Part shown: one piece after another, positions 1 to 13,046 of the stretch
Layout of the letters: each line of letters starts with the position of its first letter
How positions within the stretch are numbered: the stretch's first letter is position 1
From: Myxococcales bacterium
Lineage (GTDB): Bacteria; Myxococcota_A; Polyangia; Haliangiales; Haliangiaceae
DNA length: 64,000 nucleotides
Direction: 5' to 3'
Assembly (NCBI GenBank): GCA_016707895.1
Contig: JADJGV010000012.1
Coordinates: 60,001 to 124,000 of the forward strand
The notes under the pieces: generated by a model
Seen by the model: only the letters and a program-made list of their open reading frames with translations
What the model was told of the DNA's origin: nothing
Databases searched by the model: none
Made by a program: the position numbers and the translations under genes

Positions 1-473
1 GCCAGGAACCAGATCACCAGCAGCCCGCCCGCCAGCGTCGTCGGCACGCCGAAGTAGATGCGGGTCGGCACGTCGTCCTCGGCCATCACGTTGAAGCGCG
101 CCAGCCGGAACACCGCCGCCAGCACCCACACCGCGCACGCGCCGGCGAGGTACGCCCGCCCGACGCCGTGGTCGAACGGCAGCGCGAGCGCCGCGGTCGC
201 CGGGTTGGGCAGCCGCAGGAAGCTGTAGATGAGGAACGCCGGCGCCAGGCCGAAGTTCAAGAAGTCGGCGAACGAGTCGAGCTGGACGCCGAACTCGCTG
301 GTGGCCTTGAGCCGCCGCGCGACCAGCCCGTCGAGGCGGTCGCACATGACGGCGTAGATGATCATCCACCCGGCGAGGCGCCAGTCGCCGCGGTGGGCCG
401 CCGACAGCGACACCAGCCCAAACACCAGGCTGGCCGCGGTGATCAGGTTGGGCGCGAGGTAGCGCAGGCGCAT
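1..473 (-). CDS. pssA: CDP-diacylglycerol-serine O-phosphatidyltransferase (partial)
   Basis: This integral membrane enzyme makes phosphatidylserine from CDP-diacylglycerol and serine, the first step toward phosphatidylethanolamine. The visible N-terminal 157 codons carry the CDP-alcohol phosphatidyltransferase signature D-G-x2-A-R-x8-G-x3-D-x3-D, starting at Asp48-Gly49 (DGLVAR) and ending at Asp66 and Asp70. The stretch around RLARFNV and YFGVP further on is typical of the PssA branch rather than phosphatidylglycerophosphate synthase. Several hydrophobic segments surround the motif. The start is the ATG at 473-471. The C-terminus lies beyond the left edge of the window. Family assignment is confident; serine as the substrate is inferred from the PssA-like residues. 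Confidence 0.85.
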   Translation of the reverse strand, partial: MRLRYLAPNLITAASLVFGLVSLSAAHRGDWRLAGWMIIYAVMCDRLDGLVARRLKATSEFGVQLDSFADFLNFGLAPAFLIYSFLRLPNPATAALALPFDHGVGRAYLAGACAVWVLAAVFRLARFNVMAEDDVPTRIYFGVPTTLAGGLLVIWFL

Positions 474-568
474 CGTCGACGCCTACTGTGGCACAGGGAC
501 GGCGAGGTCGCAGCGCCGGCGGCAACTATCGCGTCGGCGATCGCGGGTGGTCCCCGCCGGACGGCGCG

Positions 569-970
569 CTACGGCCGACCGTCCATCAGCTTCGCGTACA
601 GGCGCTGGCCGAGGCTGTCGACCATCATCCGCTCGACGAGCCGCTCGACCTCGTCCTTCGACGCGCCCTCGCGGTACGTGAACTTGATGCCCATGCCCGG
701 CTCGCGGCCGGTGTCGACGGCCTCGGTCTCGGTGACGATCCAGCTGACCTCGCCGATCAGCCGGAGCGGCTCGTCGAGCTTGGGCACGTAGAGCTTGAAC
801 ACGAACTCGGTGCCGATCGGCAGGGGCCGGGTGGTGCGGATGAACGTGCCGCCGCGCGAGATGTTGCGCGTGTAGTCGGCGAAGAACGCGTTCTGGCGCT
901 TGTACTCGACCTTGAGCTCGATGGGAGCCCGACCGTCGCCGCGTTTCTCGCTGCCGCTTGCGTCGTCCAT
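569..970 (-). CDS. PilZ domain protein (Myxococcus paralog type)
   Basis: A 133-residue single-domain PilZ protein, expected to bind cyclic di-GMP in the cytoplasm. Both ligand motifs are present: RxxxR as RGDGR near the N-terminus and [D/N]xSxxG as NISRGG about 25 residues later. The body resembles the family of small PilZ proteins that is expanded in Myxococcus xanthus (TIGR02266 type), some of which act in motility. The ATG at 970-968 is preferred because it places RxxxR at the usual N-terminal position; the frame stays open further upstream, but that part looks unlike a protein and would overlap the divergent peptidase gene at 1005. Binding is predicted from intact motifs; the output is unknown. 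Confidence 0.85.
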   Translation of the reverse strand: MDDASGSEKRGDGRAPIELKVEYKRQNAFFADYTRNISRGGTFIRTTRPLPIGTEFVFKLYVPKLDEPLRLIGEVSWIVTETEAVDTGREPGMGIKFTYREGASKDEVERLVERMMVDSLGQRLYAKLMDGRP

Positions 971-1004
971 GCGGAACCCGCAGTGTATCAGCACGGTCGA
1001 CCGG

Positions 1005-3329
1005 ATGCTGGCCCCGCTCGCGCGCTTGCCGCGCTCCTTCGTGACCCGGCGCGCGCTGGGCTGGCTCGTCGCGGCGCTGATCGCGACGCTGCTGCTGGCG
1101 CGCACGCCGCTGTTCGGCGTGCTCGGCTTCGAGCTCGCGCTGGCGATGGCGGCGTTCGGCTCGCTGTGCGGCCTCGACCTCGGCGCGGCGTGGATCCGCC
1201 GGGTGCGCGCGGCCGGCCCGGCGCCGCTGGCACCGACGCTGGCGGGCGCGATCGCGGCGCCGGTGGCGATCGTCACGGTGCCGCTGGTGCTGCTGGCGGT
1301 GCGGGGGCTGTGGGTGCGGGTCTGCGATCCGTGGTTCGGGCTCGAGGCCTACCTGGCGCTGGCGCTGGCGTCGACCGCGCTGGCCGCCGCCAGCGGCGCG
1401 GCGGTCGCGCTCCTGGCCGGGCGCCGCCGCTGGCTGGCCCGGCTGGCGCCGTGGCTGGCGCTGGTGGCGTTGATCGTCGTCGGCGTCCACCGCTTCCGCA
1501 GCCAGCCGCCGGTGTTCACCTACTCGCCCCTGCTCGGCTTCTTCCCCGGCAACCTGTACGACGAGGACATCCGCCTGACCGCGGCGCTGGCCTGGGCGCG
1601 GCTCGAGCAGCTGGCGACCGTGGTCGCGGTGCTGGCGGCGATCGCCGCGCGCTACGACCGCGCGACCGTCGGCGTGCGCTGGCGCGGGGCCGGGGTCGCG
1701 TGGCGGCCCGCCGCGGGTGGCGCCGCCGCGCTGGCGCTGGCGATCGCGCTGCGCGCCCAGGCCGGCCAGCTCGGCTACGCGATCGACGCCGACGACATCG
1801 CCGCCGAGCTGGGCGGCGTCCGCCGCACGCCGCACTTCATCATCCACTTCGATAACACCCCGGCCATCCGCGACGAGATCGACCTGATCGCGGCCGACGC
1901 CGAGTTCCGGCTCGGTCAGGTGTGCGCGCGGATCGGCGTGCCGGTCGACGCGGTCGGGACCATCCACGCGTTCTACTTCGCCACCGCCGAGCGCAAGGCC
2001 CGGCTGATGGGCGCGCGCCACGTCGAGATGGCCAAGCCATGGCTGCGCCAGATCTACGTCACCCATGAGGCCTTCCCGCACCCGTCCTTGCGCCACGAGA
2101 TCGCCCACGTCGTCGCCGGCCGCTTCGGCGATCCGTGGTTCGGCGTGGCCGCGCGGCGGGTGGTCGGCCTGCCGGTGCTGGTCAACCCCGGGCTGATCGA
2201 GGGCCTGGCGGTGGCGCTCGACTGGCCCGGCAGCGGCGGCTCGCTGACCCCGCACCAGTCGATGCGCGCGCTCGAGCTGCTGGGCTTCGCGCCCGACCCG
2301 CGCGACGTGTTCTCGGTGAAGTTCATGACGCTGTCGTCGGCGCGCGGCTACACCGCGGCCGGCTCGTTCATGCGCTTCTTGCTCGACACCTACGGCGCGG
2401 CGCCGGTGCGCGCGGTCTACCGCTCGGGCGGCGACTTCGCCGCGGCGTTCGGCAAGCCGCAGGCGGCGCTGGTGGCCGAGTGGCGCGCGATGCTCGCCAC
2501 CGTCGAGGTGCCGGCGGCCGACCTCGAGGCCGCGCGCGAGCGGTTCCGCCAGGGCGGCGTGTTCGATCGCCCGTGCCCGCACATGCGGGCGGCGCGCGAG
2601 GCCGAGGCCGGGGCGCGGCTGGCCCGGGGCGACCGGCGCGGCGCGGTGGCGACGATGCGCGCGGTCTGCGCCGACGCGCCCGACGAGCCCGGCTACGCGC
2701 TCAGCCTGGCGGCGATGCTGACCGCCGGCGACGCCGCCGAGGCCGCCCAGGCCCGCGCGATCTACCAACGCTGGGCGGCGCCGGCCCAGGGCGCGCCGAT
2801 CCGCGCCAGCGCGCTCGAGGCGCTGCTCCGCCTCGACGCCGCCGCCGGCGATCGCGCCGCGGTGCGGGCCGGGCTCGACGCCGCGCTGGCGCTGCCGCTC
2901 GACGACAACCGCCGCCGCACCTTCGAGGCCATCGATCGCGCGCTGACCTCGGGCCGCCCCGCCGGCCCGCTCCTGCGCGGCTACTTCTTCGGGCCCGGCG
3001 ACGACCTGGCCTGGGCGGCGATGGCGGTCGCGCTCGATCCCGCCGACCCCTTCGCTCGCTACCTGCTGGCGCTGCAGCTGGCCGAGCGCGGCTTCAGCGT
3101 GCTTTCGGCGCGGCTGTTCGCGAGCGCGCTGACCGCCGGGTTGCCCAGCCCGCGCTTCGTGCGCGCCGCGGGCCGCCGCCTGGTGGTCCAGGCCTGGCGC
3201 GCCGGCGATCGCGCCGCGCTCGATCACGCCATCGCGACGCTGGCGTCGACCGGCGTGGCGATCGATCGCGCGCTGGCCGACGACTGGCGCGAGCGCCAGG
3301 CCGCCGCGCCGGTCACCGCGGGGCGGTAG
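1005..3329 (+). CDS. Membrane-anchored gluzincin-like metallopeptidase (peptidase MA-like)
   Basis: A 774-residue protein with three parts. The first 260 residues hold several hydrophobic helices, so the protein is anchored in the inner membrane. A soluble domain follows with a zinc motif HEIAH at about residues 364-368 and a likely third ligand Glu about 30 residues later in the LIEGLA segment, the arrangement of gluzincin peptidases of the MA-like family. The last 250 residues are Ala-rich and helical, resembling TPR-type repeats. The ATG at 1005 was chosen because it precedes the first membrane helix; earlier codons overlap the divergent PilZ gene. The substrate is unknown. It ends 18 bp before the convergent lipoprotein gene. 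Confidence 0.7.
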   Translation: MLAPLARLPRSFVTRRALGWLVAALIATLLLARTPLFGVLGFELALAMAAFGSLCGLDLGAAWIRRVRAAGPAPLAPTLAGAIAAPVAIVTVPLVLLAVRGLWVRVCDPWFGLEAYLALALASTALAAASGAAVALLAGRRRWLARLAPWLALVALIVVGVHRFRSQPPVFTYSPLLGFFPGNLYDEDIRLTAALAWARLEQLATVVAVLAAIAARYDRATVGVRWRGAGVAWRPAAGGAAALALAIALRAQAGQLGYAIDADDIAAELGGVRRTPHFIIHFDNTPAIRDEIDLIAADAEFRLGQVCARIGVPVDAVGTIHAFYFATAERKARLMGARHVEMAKPWLRQIYVTHEAFPHPSLRHEIAHVVAGRFGDPWFGVAARRVVGLPVLVNPGLIEGLAVALDWPGSGGSLTPHQSMRALELLGFAPDPRDVFSVKFMTLSSARGYTAAGSFMRFLLDTYGAAPVRAVYRSGGDFAAAFGKPQAALVAEWRAMLATVEVPAADLEAARERFRQGGVFDRPCPHMRAAREAEAGARLARGDRRGAVATMRAVCADAPDEPGYALSLAAMLTAGDAAEAAQARAIYQRWAAPAQGAPIRASALEALLRLDAAAGDRAAVRAGLDAALALPLDDNRRRTFEAIDRALTSGRPAGPLLRGYFFGPGDDLAWAAMAVALDPADPFARYLLALQLAERGFSVLSARLFASALTAGLPSPRFVRAAGRRLVVQAWRAGDRAALDHAIATLASTGVAIDRALADDWRERQAAAPVTAGR

Positions 3330-3347
3330 CCCCGCGCGTCCCGACCC

Positions 3348-3866
3348 TCACAGCCCGCTGAGGAACTTCCACTTCTCGCCCGACCACTCGAGCACCAGCT
3401 CGTTCTGGTCGCGCTTGTCGGCCCGGCGATCCTGGCCGCGGGCGTCGATGACCGTGAAGCTGGCGTCGACCAGCGCCTCGACGCGGGCCACGCACCCCAA
3501 CGGGATCTCGTCGGCCGGCGCGCAGGTGCTGTGCACGGTCACGTACTTCATCGCGTAGCGGATGTCCTTGGCCATGCGGAAGCGCCCGACCAGCACCTCC
3601 TTGAGCCCGTCGAAGCCGTAGTCGTCCTCGCCGGTCGCCGTGCCGCTGTCCTCGCTGTAGTTCTCCGACGCCATCAGGAACAGCGCCTCGGCGTCGCCCT
3701 TCTCGACCGCCAGGCGGTAGGCCTCGACCGCCGCCAGCACGTCGCGGTTGAAGCGGTCGTCGGCGATCCGGGTGCCGGGGATGGTCGACGAGCGCCGGGC
3801 GCAGCCTCCGCCGACAGCGGCGACCGCGACCAACGAGAGCAGCACGCGCGTTCCGGTGAGCGACAT
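3348..3866 (-). CDS. Putative lipoprotein of unknown function
   Basis: A 172-residue protein with an N-terminal signal sequence and a lipobox-like VGGGC, with the Cys around residue 21, so it is probably a lipoprotein. The mature part is rich in acidic and aromatic residues and ends LEWSGEKWKFLSGL. That type of ending is seen in small SnoaL/NTF2-like or DUF4440-like folds, but I cannot assign a family. The start chosen is the ATG at 3866-3864; it gives a compact signal peptide. It lies 31 bp downstream of the homoserine kinase gene on the same strand, so the two may be cotranscribed. Confidence 0.65.
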   Translation of the reverse strand: MSLTGTRVLLSLVAVAAVGGGCARRSSTIPGTRIADDRFNRDVLAAVEAYRLAVEKGDAEALFLMASENYSEDSGTATGEDDYGFDGLKEVLVGRFRMAKDIRYAMKYVTVHSTCAPADEIPLGCVARVEALVDASFTVIDARGQDRRADKRDQNELVLEWSGEKWKFLSGL

Positions 3867-3897
3867 CGGCCGGATGTATAGCAAGGTCCGGGCCGCG

Positions 3898-4881
3898 TCA
3901 GCGATGGGCCAGGGCCGTCGACATCGCCGCGCCTTCGGGCGATCGCCAGAAGCGGACCCGTGCCAGAAAGGCACGATAGTCTTTGTCCGGGTTGTCAACC
4001 TGGCGAAGGTAGACGTCGGTGAGGCGGGTGATCGTGAAGCGGATCGCCGCCGCGAGCAGCTCGGGGCCGAGCGCGGCCCGATCGGCCGCGGTCCATGGCG
4101 ACGCCGCGCGGTGCGCCGCCGCCAGGGCGTGGGCGCGGGCGCCGTCGAGCTCGAGGTCACGTTCGCCGGGCCAGCACCAGTCGTTGATCGCCACCGCCAC
4201 GTCGTACGGCAGCGACCCCGATGAGGCCTGCTCGAAGTCGAGCACCGCGACGACCCGGTCGGCCTGCCACAACACGTTGTCGCGGAACAGATCGCCGTGG
4301 ATGATGCCGTGGCTGGCCGCGGCGCGGGCGGGGGCGGCGGCGGCGACCTCGGCCACCGCGGCCACCAACTCGGCGTGGACCGCCGCGAGCTCGGGCCGCG
4401 CCGCGGCGGCGATCGCGTCCAGGCGGCCGACGACGTCGGGCCACTGGTAGATGCCGGCCCGGCCGTGGGCGGGCCAGCGCGGCCGGGCCACGCGGTGGAT
4501 CGCGCCCAGGGTCTGGCCCAGCGCCGCGGCGTCGGCCGCCGTGACCGCGGCCGCGTCGCGGATCGCGCCCTCGATCCATGGGAAGACGCTGATCAGCAGG
4601 CCGCGGTGGCGCAGGTAGCGGGCGCCGTCGATGGCGAGCGGCACCGGGGTCGGCACGCCGCCGGCGGCCAGCGCCGCGACCAGCTCGGCCTCCCAGGCCA
4701 CGTCGTCCTCGCGCTTGCCCTCGTTGACCCGCACGAACCAGCGCGCGTCGCCGCACCGCACGCCGAAGTTGGAGTTGATCGTGCCCGCGGCGATCGGCGC
4801 GATCGCGGTGGCCGGCGGCAACCCGGCGGCGCGCGCCACCACCTGGGCGTCGGCGAGATCGAGGACGGTGAACGTGGCCAC
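3898..4881 (-). CDS. thrB: Homoserine kinase, APH-fold type
   Basis: Phosphorylates homoserine to O-phosphohomoserine in threonine biosynthesis. The 327-residue protein belongs to the aminoglycoside-phosphotransferase fold, the ThrB form common in proteobacteria, not the GHMP form of E. coli. Visible signatures are GTINSNF in the N-lobe, the catalytic loop HGDLFRDN at about residues 197-204 and the metal-binding VLDFEQASSG about 15 residues later, followed by AINDWCW. Length is as expected (about 310-330). No other threonine gene lies near; the lipoprotein gene follows after 31 bp and the sigma factor gene is divergent, 41 bp away. A related phosphotransferase of the same fold cannot be wholly excluded. 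Confidence 0.8.
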   Translation of the reverse strand: MATFTVLDLADAQVVARAAGLPPATAIAPIAAGTINSNFGVRCGDARWFVRVNEGKREDDVAWEAELVAALAAGGVPTPVPLAIDGARYLRHRGLLISVFPWIEGAIRDAAAVTAADAAALGQTLGAIHRVARPRWPAHGRAGIYQWPDVVGRLDAIAAAARPELAAVHAELVAAVAEVAAAAPARAAASHGIIHGDLFRDNVLWQADRVVAVLDFEQASSGSLPYDVAVAINDWCWPGERDLELDGARAHALAAAHRAASPWTAADRAALGPELLAAAIRFTITRLTDVYLRQVDNPDKDYRAFLARVRFWRSPEGAAMSTALAHR

Positions 4882-4922
4882 GGCGGCAGCATAGAGGATC
4901 GCGTCCGCGCTATCATCGCGCC

Positions 4923-5636
4923 GTGGACGATGCGCAGCGAGCCGCCCTGGCGGCCCAGCACCTCGACCTGCCGCGCCGCGTGGCGCGCGTCATCCACGCC
5001 CGGGTCCGCGATCACCTCGAGGTCGAGGAGCTGATCGCGCTCGGCAATCTCGGGCTGGCCGAGGCGGTCGATCGCTGGGATCCGTCGGTCGGCACCGGCT
5101 TCCGCGGCTTCGCGTACTACCGGGTGCAGGGCGCGATCCTCGACGGGCTGCGCCGCAACAGCAACCTGCCGCGGCGGGTGTGGGCCCGGCTCACCGCGCT
5201 GACCGCCACCGCGGAGTACCTCGAGGCGGCCTCGACCCGGGACGCCGCCGCGCGCCAGCAGGCCGGCGCCGCCACCACCGCCGACAGGCTGCGCGAGGTG
5301 CAGGTGGCGTTGGGCGCCATCCGCACGATGTACCTGGTGTCGCTCGACGCGGTCGGCGACGACGCCCTGCCGGTCGAGACGCCGCGCGCCGACGACGCCC
5401 TCGCCCGCCAGCGCCAGGCCGCGGCGCTGCGGCGCGCGCTGGCCAAGCTGCCCGAGCGCGAGCGCGCGCTCCTGACCGCGCACTACGTCGACGGCGAGAC
5501 GCTGCTGGACGCCGGCGCCAAGCTCGGGATGTCGAAGTCGTGGGCCAGCCGGATGCACGCCCGGGCCGTCGATCAGCTGCGCGCGCTGCTGGCGGCCGAG
5601 GAGGCCCCGCCCCGCCCGCCGCCGTCACCCCGGTAG
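4923..5636 (+). CDS. Sigma-70 family factor, FliA/WhiG-like
   Basis: A 237-residue alternative sigma factor. Region 2 is seen in the first 80 residues (ARVRDHLEVEELIALGNLGL and GFRGFAYYRVQGAILDGLR), and region 4 with its helix-turn-helix at about residues 175-222 (LPERERALLTAHYVDGETL and KLGMSKSWASRMHARAVDQL). A region-3-like linker lies between them, as in the FliA/SigF/WhiG group. The start is GTG at 4923, which begins with an acidic helix before region 2; no better start is close. No flagellar genes are near, so a motility role is not supported; targets are unknown. No anti-sigma gene is adjacent. Confidence 0.8.
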   Translation: MDDAQRAALAAQHLDLPRRVARVIHARVRDHLEVEELIALGNLGLAEAVDRWDPSVGTGFRGFAYYRVQGAILDGLRRNSNLPRRVWARLTALTATAEYLEAASTRDAAARQQAGAATTADRLREVQVALGAIRTMYLVSLDAVGDDALPVETPRADDALARQRQAAALRRALAKLPERERALLTAHYVDGETLLDAGAKLGMSKSWASRMHARAVDQLRALLAAEEAPPRPPPSPR

Positions 5637-5640
5637 CGCG

Positions 5641-6021
5641 TCAGACCTTGCCGGGCAGGTAGTCGAGCGCGACGTACAGGACGCCGTGGGCGAGCGTCAG
5701 CACCGCCGCGAGCCACAGGGTGGCGCGCACGCCGTCGACCTGCAGCCACTTCTTCTTCTGGAACACGCGGACCGTGGCGATCAGGAACAGCAGGTTGATC
5801 ACCAGCGGCATCGCGTAGCGCGCGACGTTGAAGGTGGCGAGGTTGAGCACCGGCCCCAGCAACCAGTACAGGCCGACGTTGAACACCGCGAACATGCCGG
5901 CGACCAGCGGCAGCGACCAGCGCGGCTCGATCTTGATCTTGGGGTTCTTGCGGGTCGCGAACCAGAACACCAGGGTGAAGGCCACCAGGCGGATCGCGAT
6001 CTTGATCAAGAGCCACTGCAT
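5641..6021 (-). CDS. Small integral membrane protein
   Basis: A 126-residue protein with about four predicted transmembrane helices (around residues 5-22, 35-55, 68-85 and 102-120) and a basic loop RVFQKKKW. I do not recognise a family. The ATG at 6021-6019 is the first in-frame start giving a clean hydrophobic N-terminus; the open frame extends upstream into a GGAGCC repeat that is unlikely to be coding. It is convergent with the sigma factor gene, whose stop is 4 bp away. Confidence 0.6.
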   Translation of the reverse strand: MQWLLIKIAIRLVAFTLVFWFATRKNPKIKIEPRWSLPLVAGMFAVFNVGLYWLLGPVLNLATFNVARYAMPLVINLLFLIATVRVFQKKKWLQVDGVRATLWLAAVLTLAHGVLYVALDYLPGKV

Positions 6022-6085
6022 GGGGACAGCGTGCCACGTATCCCCGGCTGGGGCGAGGTAGGCGCGGGGCGGCGGGCGGAGCCGG

Positions 6086-6346
<261 letters not shown>

Positions 6347-6769
6347 ATGGGCGATCGATCGAAGCGGCGCGACGGCTGGGTGGCCGCCACCGGCTTGGTC
6401 GCCGCCTTTGCTGCCCTTCCGCTGCCCTCGCATGCCCACAGCGCCGAGCTGGCGTCGGTGCTGGCGGTGGGCGCGATCGCCGCGCTGGCCGGCTTCCGCT
6501 GGGGCATCGCGGTGGTCGTGGCCGCCGAGGTGTTCCTGGTCGCGGCGGTGTGGCCGCTGGCGATCCTGGCGCGCCCGCCGAGCGTCGCGGCGCAGATCGC
6601 GGTGACCGTCGCCTGCCTCGGCGCCGTGCCCGGGATGGCGCGGATGCTGGGCGGCGCCGACGAGCTGATCGAGCTGCTCGGCGTCACGCCGGGTCGATGG
6701 CGCCGCCCCGCCGCGCGCGGCCTGGTGGCGGCGTCGGCGCTGATGCTGGCGTGGCCGGCGCTGGCGTGA
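6347..6769 (+). CDS. Small membrane protein of unknown function
   Basis: A 140-residue hydrophobic protein with three to four predicted membrane helices and a short basic N-terminus (MGDRSKRRDGW). No family is recognised. The ATG at 6347 was chosen over a start 22 codons earlier because the earlier codons fall in the AT-rich presumptive promoter region. It converges on purL, with a 22-bp gap that contains a GC hairpin. Confidence 0.55.
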   Translation: MGDRSKRRDGWVAATGLVAAFAALPLPSHAHSAELASVLAVGAIAALAGFRWGIAVVVAAEVFLVAAVWPLAILARPPSVAAQIAVTVACLGAVPGMARMLGGADELIELLGVTPGRWRRPAARGLVAASALMLAWPALA

Positions 6770-6786
6770 CCGCCGCGGCCCGGCGG
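6770..6786. terminator. Short GC hairpin between convergent genes
   Basis: CCGCCG (6770-6775) and CGGCGG (6781-6786) form a 6-bp stem with a 5-base loop between the stops of the membrane gene and purL. There is no T-run, and such hairpins arise easily in this base composition, so a terminator role is tentative. Confidence 0.3.
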
Positions 6787-6791
6787 CGCGC

Positions 6792-11578
<4,787 letters not shown>

Positions 11579-11593
11579 GGCGGCTCCGGGGCG

Positions 11594-12928
11594 CTACGGT
11601 GGGTCGCCGAGCGCGCGGGCCAGGATGGTCGGCGCGTGGCGCAGGTGGTGTTCGAGATCGAAGCAGGTGTCGAGGGTGGCGGCGTCGAGGTGGCGGGCCA
11701 CGTCGGGGTCGGCGCCGAGCAGCGCGCGGAACCGGCCGGGCGGCGGGCCCTTGCCGGCGGCGGCGCCCTCCGCCATCGCGGCGTGAGCGCAGCGCTGGAC
11801 GAAGACGTAGGCCTCCTGCCGGGCCAGGCCGCTCGCGACCAGCGCCAGCAGCACCGCCTCGGAGAAGCACAGCCCGCCCGAGGCCTCCAGGTTGGCGCGC
11901 ATGCGCTCGGGGTGGACCACCAGGCCGCGCACCAGGCCGGTGGCGCGGGCCAGCATGAAGTCGGTCAGGATCGTCGCGTCGGGGAAGCTGACCCGCTCGA
12001 CCGACGAGTGCGAGATGTCGCGCTCGTGCCACAGCGCGACGTCCTCGAGCCCGGCGCCGGCGTAGCCGCGCAGCAGCCGCGCCAGGCCGGTCAGGTTCTC
12101 CGACAGGATCGGGTTCTTCTTGTGCGGCATCGCGCTCGAGCCCTTCTGGCCCTTGCCGAAGCCCTCCTCGGCCTCGCCGACCTCGGTGCGCTGCCAGTGC
12201 CGCACGCCCAGCGCGATCTGCTCGATCGCGGTGCCGACCATCGCCAGCGCCCACAGCACCTCGGCGTGGCGATCGCGCGCGACGATCTGGGTGGCGACGG
12301 TCTCGTGGGTCAGGCCCAGCGCGCCCAGCGCCTCGGCCTCGATCCGCGGGTCGAGGTTGCCGTAGACGCCGACCGCCCCGGCGATCTTGCCGACCGCGAT
12401 GCTGGCGCGGGCCGCGACGACGCGGGTGCGGGCGCGGCCCAGCTCGGCGTACCAGCGCGCGAAGGTCAGGCCGGCGGTGATCGGCTCGGCGTGGATGCCG
12501 TGCGAGCGGCCCATCACCGGGGTCTTGGCGTGGGCGCGGGCCTGCTCGGCCAGCGCCGCGGCCAGGCCGTCGAGGCCGGCCAGGATGCCGTCGAGCGCGC
12601 GCACGCTCTGCAACGCCAGCGCGGTGTCGAGCACGTCCGACGAGGTCATGCCCAGGTGCAGCCAGCGCGCCGGCGCGCCGGCCAGCTCCTCGACGTGGGT
12701 CAGGAACGCGATCACGTCGTGGCGGGTGGTGGCCTCGATCGTCAGGATCCGCGCCGGGTCGAGCTTGCCTTCGGCCAGGGCCCGGACCTGCGCGGAGGTG
12801 CCGGTCGGCACCCGGCCGTCGCGCTCCATCGCCGCGCACGCCGCCAGCTCGATGTCGAGCCACAGCGCGAAGCGCGACGCGTCTGACCAGATCGCAGCGA
12901 ACTCGGGGCGGCTGTAGCGGTCGATCAT
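11594..12928 (-). CDS. purB: Adenylosuccinate lyase
   Basis: Splits fumarate from SAICAR and from adenylosuccinate. The 444-residue protein belongs to the fumarase/aspartase superfamily and carries the signature loop SSAMPHKKNP at about residue 265, with MTSSDVLDTA and GRSHGIHAEP upstream. The start is the ATG at 12928-12926 (MIDRYSRPEF), which matches the N-terminus usual for the shorter bacterial form; the frame stays open well upstream but that part is not protein-like and overlaps the divergent kinase gene. First gene of the purB-purC-purL operon. The promoter presumably lies in the 118-bp gap before the kinase. Confidence 0.96.
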   Translation of the reverse strand: MIDRYSRPEFAAIWSDASRFALWLDIELAACAAMERDGRVPTGTSAQVRALAEGKLDPARILTIEATTRHDVIAFLTHVEELAGAPARWLHLGMTSSDVLDTALALQSVRALDGILAGLDGLAAALAEQARAHAKTPVMGRSHGIHAEPITAGLTFARWYAELGRARTRVVAARASIAVGKIAGAVGVYGNLDPRIEAEALGALGLTHETVATQIVARDRHAEVLWALAMVGTAIEQIALGVRHWQRTEVGEAEEGFGKGQKGSSAMPHKKNPILSENLTGLARLLRGYAGAGLEDVALWHERDISHSSVERVSFPDATILTDFMLARATGLVRGLVVHPERMRANLEASGGLCFSEAVLLALVASGLARQEAYVFVQRCAHAAMAEGAAAGKGPPPGRFRALLGADPDVARHLDAATLDTCFDLEHHLRHAPTILARALGDPP

Positions 12929-13028
12929 CGCGGAGGGCGCGGCGGGCGGGCCGCGGCGCTTCCGTACCAAGCCCGGTCGGCCGACGCAAGACCTCGCGGC
13001 GACGACGGCCCGGCGGCGACCGCGTGGG

Positions 13029-13037
13029 TGATATAAC
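13029..13037 (+). promoter_or_regulatory. Extended -10 element before the kinase gene
   Basis: TGATATAAC is a good extended -10 (TG-n-TATAAC). Transcription would start close to 13044, which makes the mRNA nearly leaderless for the TTG start at 13047. No clear -35 element is seen, as is usual with extended -10 promoters. Confidence 0.45.
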
Positions 13038-13046
13038 CACCCCGGA

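Noticed and set aside
483..3227. Long minus-strand frame opposite the metallopeptidase
   Set aside because: Arg/His/Gln-rich composition is typical of an antisense frame; the plus-strand gene has a signature motif and a coherent fold.
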